From: Aotearoamyces nothofagi
Lineage: Eukaryota > Ascomycota > Leotiomycetes > Leotiales > Tympanidaceae
DNA: 64,000 bases
Assembly: GCA_015345905.1 (NCBI GenBank)
Contig: JADDTR010000020.1
Coordinates: forward strand, 124,001 to 188,000
Direction: 5' to 3'
Shown: piece by piece, positions 45,828-54,772 of the stretch
Numbering within the stretch: position 1 is the stretch's first letter
Layout: each line of letters opens with the position of its first letter
Program-made: the position numbers and the translations under genes
The notes under the pieces: model-generated
Databases searched by the model: none
What the model was told of the DNA's origin: nothing
The model's input: only the letters and a program-made list of their open reading frames with translations

Positions 45828-47796
45828 ATGGCTTCAGCTACGTATCAGCAAGCGATCGCCCTTCTGGTTGTGCTCCTCTCTTATGTCACCGTCACAAATT
45901 TTTTGATTGCTACAGCTTCATTTCTTGTGTTCCAACTCACAATTCAGGCCATCTACTACCGTTTCTTTCATCCTCTCAAGAACTTCCCAGGTCCTTTCCT
46001 AGCTAGTGCTACTCGGCTTTGGCTTGCCTGGCACAACTATTATGAGACGGAACTTCCCCTTTGTCTCGAATTAAGCAGGAAATATGGTATGTAACTTCTT
46101 CTTACCCAGCTTTATTCTTTCTAATGTTTTCACCAAGGTCCAATCATCCGCGTCTCTCCAACTATGCTTCTAGTCACAACTCCAATGAGTCTTCCAGATA
46201 TCTATCATCGTACAGCAGTCAAGACAAAGCACTATACAACTCTCGGATTTGGACAAGTTCCATCTGTTTTCCACCAGCAATCTCATACTGAACATGCCTA
46301 CTACCGGAAGCTAATTGCACATGCTTACTCGTTCTCTAACCTCAAAAAGTTTGAGCCAGAGTTAGATGCCAAAATCAATCAATGGATTAAAAGAATTCAG
46401 GAGATTTACGCTGCTAAACCTGGTCAGTTTGAGTCACAGCAGTTTGACTTTGCAGACTGGGTCGGATACTACACCTACGACTCTCTTGGAATTATGGCAT
46501 TTGGTCAGGATTTTGGTATGGTTCGTGAAGGAAGAGACACCGAAGGTTTAAGTCAGGCACTTAAGGATGGACTCTGGCGCTTCGGTGTCTTGGCGAGACT
46601 GTATCCACTTATGCTTTGGTTAAAGGGATCATACCTTGGTCTGTTTATCCAATGGTACGTGCAGAGGTTTGAGTCTACTATGGGTGTTGGACATAGAGTT
46701 CGCAATCGGATCTTGGAAGAGAGGGTTAAGGATTTGGCTGCGGGTAAGATTCCTATTAATCCAAAGAAGGATATGATGCAAAGGTAAAAAAAATCATTTT
46801 CTTCCTTTTCTTTTTTTTCTAATACTCTTTATACATCGCCGGGGGTCAGTCATAGTTACATGGGATCTTGTTGTCGTTGCAGGCAAGCGACTCTAGCCTG
46901 ATTATTGCATGTATCCCAATTTACGAACAAAGCTAACATTCCCAGCCTAATGGATACCCGTACACCGGAAGGCAAACCCCTCCCTGAAGGATTCCTCCGT
47001 GCTGAACTCCTGGTCTTCCTCCTCGCCGGCGCCGACCCAATCTCGTCCGCCATGTCCTGCTCCGTCTTCCATATCTTGTCTAACCCCGGTGTTGTCTCCA
47101 AGATCCTGTCAGAATACCACCTCGCCCAGTCCCGCGGTGTTGTTTCCCAGATGCCACAATACCAAGAGATCCTGACTCACTGCCCCTACTTTGTCGCCTG
47201 TGTCAAGGAGAGCATGCGTGTCAGCGCTCCCGTACCAAATATCATGCCTCGCCTTGTCACTGCCGACCATCCACTTTTCGTTCAGGGCCGAGAGATTCCT
47301 CTTGGCACAGAGGTTACGGGAAATCCTTGGGTTACGCATAGGGATCAGAACCTGTATGGGGATGATGCTGAGACGTGGAAGCCGGAGAGATGGTTAGATG
47401 GAGCGGGTGAAAAGGGAAAGGTATTTGAAAAATACAATTTTGCCACTGGGTATGGAACGAGAATTTGTTTGGGGAAGGAAATGGGAATGATGGAGACTTT
47501 GAAGGGATTGCTTGTCGTATGTCCTGTTCTCCTATCTATTCTACCATCTCTCCAAGCTCTAATTTCTCTCTGTTTTCTATTTCTATCTCTCTTTCTTCTC
47601 TTATTTCTCTCCTTGCCCTTTCCCCTTTCCTCTTGCCATTCTGATATCCAACATCAACTGACCATTCTCCCAGTTCCTCAGCACCCTAAACCCCCAACTC
47701 GACCCCTCCAACCACAGTCCACCAGTCTACCACCCCCGCGGCGGCGTTGCGTACTGGTCGGGTCTGTGGATGACCTTTGCCCAGAGGAACGTCTAG
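45828..47796 (+). CDS. Cytochrome P450 monooxygenase (pisatin demethylase-like)
   Basis: Exons 45828-46086, 46138-46783, 46946-47516 and 47674-47796 give 532 residues. Order: N-terminal membrane anchor (about residues 7-45); the hinge FFHPLKNFPGPFLAS; RKYGPIIRVSP; the C helix region; the I helix LVFLLAGADPISSAMS; the K-helix ESMR; the PERW motif (WKPERWLDG); and the heme loop FATGYGTRICLGKEMG with its Cys ligand. The best family fit is the fungal pisatin demethylase/benzoate hydroxylase-like group (ER membrane, NADPH-P450 reductase dependent). The usual I-helix Thr after the acidic residue (AGxDT) is Pro here. The second and third introns are long for this locus (162 and 157 nt). The last exon supplies the normal C-terminus (VAYWSGLWMTFAQRNV). 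Substrate unknown. Confidence 0.9.
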
Positions 47797-48746
47797 GCGT
47801 GACGGTTTGGTCAGTACATGGCAAGTCTAGCTCGTACATGGTATTTCTAGCTCGTACATGACACGTTTGGTCAGTACATACACAGACATAGACGCAGCAT
47901 CGACAGCAGAGAAGTAAGCATACCATAGCAGTGCAGTTTAGGATTGAAATAGTGCGCTAGCAGAGCCGATTGGAGTAAATACTCGGCCGAGCACATATGC
48001 GATATGCGATATGCGTACATAGCATTGGATTTTGATAGCACTGGATTTTGATAGCACTGGATTTTGATAGCACTGGATTTTGATAGCACTGGATTTTGAT
48101 AGCACTGGATTTTGATAGCACTGGATTTTGATAGCACTGGATTTTTGAATGTCTTGGAGACGATTGATTGCTTAGTGGTTAACATTGGTTGGTAGTTGGT
48201 GGTAGGTGGTGGTTGGTACATACATAGCGCTGTGTGCCAAGATAGATGCGATACAGAGACACAGGTGCAGAGAGGTGCAGAGAGATGCAGAGATGCGAAG
48301 TAGTTTTAGGATATTGAATGATATTGGATTGACCATGGCATGGTAAATGTGAGGTGGTGGTTATGAGAGATGTGCCAAACAGCAAAACTTCACTCCCTGC
48401 TATATTATATTATTACATCCCTTATAAATGAGCAACCCTAAATCCCAAACCCCATAAAATAAATCATATTCGATCAATAATCATCGCTAATCTAATCAAT
48501 CTCGCTATACTGCTAATGCTGCTATCATATCATTATGTCGCTACCAAACATCCACATGCACATCACTGCAGCATCCACATTCCTCTACTCAAGAATGTAA
48601 ACGTAAACACAACGCTCAAAAAAATGACGAATCTCTTAAATACCATCCCAAGCGCACGCTCACAAATTGGTATCCCTCCATCGCTTTCAATTCAAAAAAA
48701 AAAAATTATGCCGGTGCAGAATTTCGTCAATGTGTTTTTTCCTTCA
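47797..48746. other. Convergent intergenic region with tandem array
   Basis: About 950 nt between the P450 and the acidic membrane protein. It contains an eight-copy 16-bp array (listed separately), a TAGCTCGTACATG duplication near 47828-47862 and a poly-A run at about 48694. No gene recognised. Confidence 0.6.
48020..48148 (+). repeat. 16-bp tandem array TAGCACTGGATTTTGA x8
   Basis: Eight head-to-tail copies; six are identical, the first has T for C at position 6, and the last has one extra T. There are no spacers, so it is a minisatellite and not a CRISPR. It lies about 220 nt past the P450 stop codon, possibly in its 3' UTR. Confidence 0.95.
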
Positions 48747-51242
48747 TTAGATAACTACTGGAATGGCAGCAGCCGGCTCTTCCCTCTCTGGAGACATCTC
48801 ATCCGGTAATATCGGATCCTCGACTTTCTCAGCCGCCTCGTTCACCATCTCAGGTTCTGGAATAGCGTAGGACGTGGGGAGATTTGAGGGCGCCGTCTCT
48901 GTTTGACCGCTCGAGGCTTCGACGGTTGCGCTTTCGACTTTGCGTTCCATTTCAACTTCGGCGGGAGTCGAAGCCGAAGCCGAAGTCGTCGGTGGACGGC
49001 AGGCGGAGATTTCGGCCTCCTCGCTCACAGTCTTGACAGCTTCGAGGACCTGTGTTGGCATTTCAGCTACGGTGTGCAGTTCACTTCTGATTGCACTCCT
49101 CTCCAGCACAGGCGGACTTTCTAAGTTCGTTGCGGCGTTTGCTATTTGTGATTTTTCGGTTTCGACAACTATGCCAGCTCCATGGATTGGTCGAATTGCA
49201 AGTAGCAGTACTAAAATACTCAAGATGCAGATTGCGATGTTCTTCCTATCCCTCAATGCGACCTTAACAGCAGCTAAGAGCAATTCTAGGAATGAGTCGC
49301 TATCTTGTAGCCTGCTTGATCTGAGTATCTTCTCTTTCCTCGGTTCCGGATCGGGTGGTGCTGTATGCCCATAGATCTCTCTCAGCCTCTCCTCTCTCAT
49401 TTGCCTCTTCACATCTTTCTCTACCTGCCTTATTGCATCTTCTTCCGCCTGCCTATTCCTTTCTTCATCCCTCTCATATCTTACAGGCTCATCTTCTTCA
49501 AGTTTTGCAGGCTCGTTTTCTTCATGTCTTGCAGGCTCCTCTTCATGTTTTGCGGGCTCATCTTCTTTCTTCTCTTGATCATGGAGAGGCTCAGATATTT
49601 CGTTTGAAGATGGCTCGACATGAGATGCCATTAACTCATCCATTTCTCGCACTATGTGCAGCGGCAAAAATGGCTCAATCTCGACATCCACCTTTTCCAT
49701 TTCTCTCCACGCAGCAGCCCAGGCCCCGGCTCTCATAAGACCATTGGAGGCATATACCTTGACTTTGAATCGCCTCAGTCTTTCACCGATCCCGCATTCT
49801 TCGTATCTGACTTCTCTCCGGCATATATCACACCATTTGTTTCGTGATTCGATAGGATTTCGATTGTCTTCTTGGTCAGAATCTTCCCCGCAAGAAATAT
49901 CCTCGTCCTCATCGGGGCCGATATAGTGTCCACATGTCAAGATCTGAGCTCTCGGTCTCACTGGAAGCTCCAAAGCATCTAGTAATCTCTCTTCGAGGAC
50001 TTCATACGAATCTTGCGGATGTGGCAGCAATATTCCTCGTTCCAGCACTGTGTCACCCAGTTTATCCAGCAAAAGCCTCCAGCTATCCTTTACAGCTAAC
50101 AATTCCCTCGACATGTCTTTATTTCCGATTGTTTCGATGGTACGAGCGTATGACCAATTAAGGGGCAAAACTGTGACATGCAATAGCACTAGTGGATATT
50201 CCTTCTTGGCCTTGAATCTTGTTGGAGTTTTTGACTTTGTTGGAGACTGGTTATGAGGTGTCCCTAGTCTGGATACCGTTGGTCGTTTGCTCGACCGTGG
50301 AGAGCCCGAGAAGATGGAAGGTGCGGGACTCGACATCTGGATTGCGCGTACAGAGCTAGGTGTGCGAAAAGGAGGCCGTATGCTGATTTTGTTCGGTGTG
50401 CGTGAATGTGGTGAGGGGGTGGCAGCCAGAGGTCCAGGGAGAACGGAGTATGCGTTTGAAGAATTGCTGGGTATACGTGAGATAGGTTCGTTCTTTTGAT
50501 CTTGGTCGACATGATGCTCTGTTTCGTTTTCATTTTTTATCTGCTCTTGCTCAGAATGGCCACCTTCATCGGTGTGGTGTTCGTCACTAGAGTTGAGACT
50601 GCTCCGATGGCTGTGCTGGTCGTCTTGACTAAATACATCGTCGTCAGGAGAACTTGCCGAACCATCGTAGTGGTCATCATGATCATTTTCTCGATCGGAT
50701 TCATATGTATGCTCAGTATCATCACCATAAGTCAATTCTGTTCCATGCTCGTACGTGAGCTCCGTTCCATCTTCATAGCTTTCATCTGTCCTTCTACTCA
50801 AGACTGAGTCCTCATGTCCACCATAACGATCCTCTTCCATACTTTCGACGACTGCTCTTGCCGCAGCATGAATGAGCGCTTCGGTATGTTCGTCATGCCT
50901 GATCACGCTTCCGTCTTGGTCGTCATGTTCATCATGACTGGCTACGCTTTCGTCTTGGTCAACATCATGTTCCTCATGACTGGCCACGCTTTCGTCTTGG
51001 TCGAAATCATGTTCCTCATGACTGGCCACACTTTCGTCTTGGTCGTCGTCATGCTCCTCACGACTGATCACGCTTTCGCCTTGGTCGTCATCATGTCCAT
51101 CCGGTGAGCTTTCGACTGCAGTATGGACAACGGTCTGGTCGGAATCGTTACGTTTACTCGGCATCCTGAGATCTGTGGAATCTGTAAGACAAGATGGGTT
51201 GACGTGGAAGCTAAAATCTTTTGCGGGTTGTGAATCCCCCAT
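48747..51242 (-). CDS. Acidic repeat protein with one membrane segment
   Basis: A single exon of 831 codons. Residues about 45-130 carry a tandem 14-residue acidic repeat (EEHDDDQDESVASH and variants, about four to five copies), followed by more Asp/Glu/His-rich disorder. A Ser/Pro segment leads to a compact domain at about residues 340-560 (LLHVTVLPLNWSYARTIET, ILTCGHYIGPDEDEDIS, KWCDICRREVRYEECGIGER), with several paired Cys. This resembles fungal proteins annotated, without proof, as pathway-specific nitrogen regulators. A Glu/Pro-rich repeat and charged helix follow, then one membrane segment (NIAICILSILVLLLAIRPIH) near residue 690 and an acidic tail. There is no signal peptide, so a C-terminally placed anchor in an internal membrane is possible. 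Function unknown. Confidence 0.8.
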   Translation of the reverse strand: MGDSQPAKDFSFHVNPSCLTDSTDLRMPSKRNDSDQTVVHTAVESSPDGHDDDQGESVISREEHDDDQDESVASHEEHDFDQDESVASHEEHDVDQDESVASHDEHDDQDGSVIRHDEHTEALIHAAARAVVESMEEDRYGGHEDSVLSRRTDESYEDGTELTYEHGTELTYGDDTEHTYESDRENDHDDHYDGSASSPDDDVFSQDDQHSHRSSLNSSDEHHTDEGGHSEQEQIKNENETEHHVDQDQKNEPISRIPSNSSNAYSVLPGPLAATPSPHSRTPNKISIRPPFRTPSSVRAIQMSSPAPSIFSGSPRSSKRPTVSRLGTPHNQSPTKSKTPTRFKAKKEYPLVLLHVTVLPLNWSYARTIETIGNKDMSRELLAVKDSWRLLLDKLGDTVLERGILLPHPQDSYEVLEERLLDALELPVRPRAQILTCGHYIGPDEDEDISCGEDSDQEDNRNPIESRNKWCDICRREVRYEECGIGERLRRFKVKVYASNGLMRAGAWAAAWREMEKVDVEIEPFLPLHIVREMDELMASHVEPSSNEISEPLHDQEKKEDEPAKHEEEPARHEENEPAKLEEDEPVRYERDEERNRQAEEDAIRQVEKDVKRQMREERLREIYGHTAPPDPEPRKEKILRSSRLQDSDSFLELLLAAVKVALRDRKNIAICILSILVLLLAIRPIHGAGIVVETEKSQIANAATNLESPPVLERSAIRSELHTVAEMPTQVLEAVKTVSEEAEISACRPPTTSASASTPAEVEMERKVESATVEASSGQTETAPSNLPTSYAIPEPEMVNEAAEKVEDPILPDEMSPEREEPAAAIPVVI

Positions 51243-52138
51243 GACAGCTAAATTCGGTGTTGGTGCAGCTCACCGACAAGATGACGGCAATGGGACGCGC
51301 AACTTTCGTAGAGTATACTTTCAATGCAACAAATATTAAGGGGCTCCTGTCAAACACAGAATAGTATAGATACTAAGACAGCTATGAAGAATGCAAAAGC
51401 GCCTATCTAGTTTTTAGACTGCATTATGGCGAACGTGCTGTCGTTTGTTGACCTCGAAACCACAGCAACGGCAGGGGTCGAATCATTTTCGCGAGCCTGC
51501 CCATCTGGCTTCACAGCGTCGCAAGCGAAGCGATAATCCATGTCAAGCCGTCAAAACCTGACGGAGCACAACATAACCGCGAATTCGGAGTCTTCTCCGA
51601 GTCTTTTGCTGGCAGAATGATGTTTTTGAAGTCGACGATGCCCTTCAGAACAGCAACATGGCCGCCTATCAATTATCCGTGTCTCAATCGCTGCCAAGGT
51701 ACCGATAACGGTATTGAGCTCCCTATCAAGCCGCCGATAGAGGCCAACGACGTCATTACGGCTACAGTCAGGGGTCCGGCCTTGAGTTAGACCCCAGTTG
51801 GCTTATCGCGGCCAAAGCGACCTTGGAAGTTGGAATCAGCTGGATTTGGTGGGGCAAGTACGATGCCGGCTCAACCATGAGAGTAAATCCGTGTCTTGTC
51901 TTGTATCTACCATATAACTTGCAAATAAATCATTCAATTCTCAGCCTTCCTAGCTATCCTTCACCTCTCACATTTGTACGCACAATCATCTTGCTAGCAT
52001 CAATTGTTAGCGGCTTTACTTACTCGTACGGCCCCTGGTACCGCTGAAACGACGAATTTCGTGGTCTAACTGTCGTCATAAGAACATAGCATATATACCC
52101 TCATCCAGAGCATTGCGGAGCATTCGGACACCTTCAAG
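51243..52138. other. Divergent intergenic region
   Basis: About 900 nt holding the promoters of the acidic membrane protein (minus) and the amylase (plus). A TATA-like element near 52092 serves the amylase. No gene recognised. Confidence 0.6.
52092..52097 (+). promoter_or_regulatory. TATA-like element of the GH13 gene
   Basis: TATATA 47 nt upstream of the ATG at 52139, implying a very short leader. Confidence 0.4.
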
Positions 52139-53797
52139 ATGTCGGCCACTGGTAAGATGGAGCATCTCCCCGTCACCACGTTGACTAACGCACGCGCTCA
52201 AGAGCGGAAACCAACTCCTGAGAACATGACCATGCTCCAGGCATTTGAATGGTATGTACCTGACGATCATGCTCACTGGAAGCGCCTCGAAGGACAGATT
52301 ACACAGCTCAAAGAAACTGGTATCGACAATCTCTGGATACCTCCCGGATGCAAAGCCTCTTCTTCTTCTGGCAACGGCTACGACATCTACGATCTATATG
52401 ACCTTGGAGAGTTTGATCAGAAAGGCGGGAAAGTCACGAAATGGGGCACAAAAGATGAACTATTGTCGTTGGCAGCAAAAGCAAAAGAAGCTGGGTGTGG
52501 ACTCTATTGGGATGCTGTGTTGAACCACAAAGCCGCTGCAGACCATAAGGAGAAATGCCTAGCTCAAGAAGTTGATAGTGACGATCGAACAAAGACAGTC
52601 TCAGATCCTTATGAGATTGATGCATGGCTGGGATTCGACTTTCCAGGTCGCGGTGAGAAATACAGTGCACAGAAGTATCATTGGTATCATTTCAGCGGGA
52701 CTGACTACAATGCGGACAATAACAAAACTGCAATCTACAAGATCCTAGGCGACAAAGCCAAAGGGTGGGCTCAGACAGGAGATGTAGACAGCGAGAAAGG
52801 AAATTATGATTATCTGATGTTCGCAGACCTGGATTACGCACATCCTGAAGTTAAGAAGGATGTTCTTGATTGGGGAGCATGGATAAGCAAGGAGATCTCG
52901 ATTAAGGGGTTTCGCTTTGATGCTGTTAAGCACTTTAGTGAAAATTTCGTGCGAGAATTCATCCAAAGGATGGACGAGGAGCATGGCACGGGATGGTTCT
53001 TTGTGGGAGAATTCTGGAAGGATAGTTTAGATGATATGAGCAAATATCTTCAGCGTATGGGAAGGAAATTCTCGCTTTTTGATGCGCCATTGGTTTACAA
53101 CTTCTCGAAAATCAGCAAGACCGAGAACGGAGATCTAACCAAGGTTTTCGAGGACACCTTGGTAAAGACTGAACCTGTAAACGCCGTTGTGAGTCTTTTA
53201 CCTTTGACGCCTAGGTATATGAACATCTGCTGATCATATTTTGTGGTACAGACTCTAGTAATGAACCACGATACTCAGCCATACCAAGCGCTCGAAGCTG
53301 CCATTGAACCCTTCTTCAAACCTCTCGCCTACGCTCTTATTCTTCTCCGCTACGACGGATATCCATGCCTCTTCTACGGCGACCTCTACGGTATCGATCC
53401 CAAAGGCGACAAGCAGGCCTTCCCCCCATCCTGCGGCCACGCCCTCCCCAACCTCGCTCTCGCCCGCAAGCTCTACGCCTACGGCGTGCAGCAAGACTAC
53501 TTCGACTACCCCACCTGCATCGGCTGGGTCCGCTACGGCACCTGGGACCGCCCATGGGGCTGCGCCGTCGTGCTGAGCAACGCCGGTCCCGGCGAGAAGA
53601 GGATGCACGTGGGCGAGATGCACGCCGGCGAGACATGGACCGACGTCCTCGGCTGGGAGACTGGCGAGGTCCAGATCGACCACGACGGCTTCGGCACGTT
53701 CGTCTGTCCCGGCACCAGCCTGAGCGTCTGGGTCAACAAGCACGCCCAGGGCAGAGACCGGTTCGGGAAGTTCGATGATGACATCTACAAGAAGTAG
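52139..53797 (+). CDS. Intracellular GH13 alpha-amylase
   Basis: Exons 52139-53188 and 53252-53797 (63-nt intron, GTGAGT..ACAG) give 531 residues. The start MSATGKMEHLPVTTL has no signal peptide, so the enzyme is probably cytoplasmic, as in the bacterial-type GH13_5 amylases of fungi that are linked to alpha-glucan and glycogen metabolism. GH13 motifs are complete: MLQAFEWY near the N-terminus, region I (LYWDAVLNH), region II with the nucleophile Asp (GFRFDAVKH), region III with the acid/base Glu (FFVGEFW) and region IV with the third carboxylate (VMNHDTQP) just after the intron. The C-terminal beta domain ends in GRDRFGKFDDDIYKK. Exon 2 is much richer in GC at third positions than exon 1. 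Confidence 0.93.
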
Positions 53798-54772
53798 GTA
53801 GATGGGTCTAGATAGCGCGTTGTTTTGCTTTGCTTATGGCGCCGTCGTGGTTCGAGGCACGGCTCGAGATGGACGGCAATAACGAGTCTGGAGGTATCGG
53901 CATAGATGGGACGCTCCTTTGATCACTGTTGGATGGAAATCGGCGCGTAATGAATGGAGATCCCGAAAGAGGGGAAGGGAGGGAGGGTGAAAATTGTCGG
54001 GACACTTCTTCCAGTAGTAGTATACATGAATTGAATGAATGACAGACCCTACTGCTGAAAACCGAAAGGAGAACTCTATCCATCTTAGATTTACCCCTCG
54101 ATAAGAGAGATGCTGCGCTGTGCTATATGTCCAGCAGCTCTGATCGATAGCATAACTAACAAAGGGTTGGTTTTACAGCTGCTTGGAAATTTGCCCCAGC
54201 GTCAATGGCACTCCTCTCTACTCGCTCCCTCTCGAACGTCCTCGCTCTTATACTTTAATTCCTGGTATTTTATTTCTATACTCTACTGCTGTGCTACAAC
54301 CTCGCCTTGAGCTCAGACGAGCCAGGATCAGCCTAGGCCGGACTGGTCACATTCAAGCAAGACAGGTACAAGGTTCCCGCCTGCTCAGCTGGCGAAGCGG
54401 GTGTCGCACATCCTCTGCTGACCCCATCTCACATTCGACATGTCCACTCTACTCCCCACTCGACGGCTCGATTCCCAGAAATACAATACAGCACGATACA
54501 GCAATAAAAAGAGATAGGAAATATCCCAGCGTTGGGCCTCCGTGTTCTATAAAACCCCAAACATTTTTTACAATCCCCCAAAACCTCAAAAACTAAATTC
54601 AAACCCATATGTATCCCAATCATAATATCCCTCCCAAGACTAGAAGCACCAATATAGCACAACCCAAATTCTCTTTGCCCTTTTTCTTCTCTGGCAAATC
54701 CTGTCAAAAGTCAAAAAGGAACTGGTATCGTAGGTCTGTCGTGTAATCAAAGAGTACCGAATGCAGGACGCC
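53798..54772. other. Convergent intergenic region
   Basis: About 975 nt holding the 3' ends of the amylase and Zn2Cys6 genes. Nothing else recognised. Confidence 0.6.

Noticed and set aside
48020-48148. CRISPR-like array
   Set aside because: Units are contiguous with no spacers, and the genome is fungal. It is a minisatellite.
53255-53743. Antisense ORF of 162 codons opposite the amylase
   Set aside because: Shadow of the GC-rich third codon positions of exon 2 on the opposite strand.
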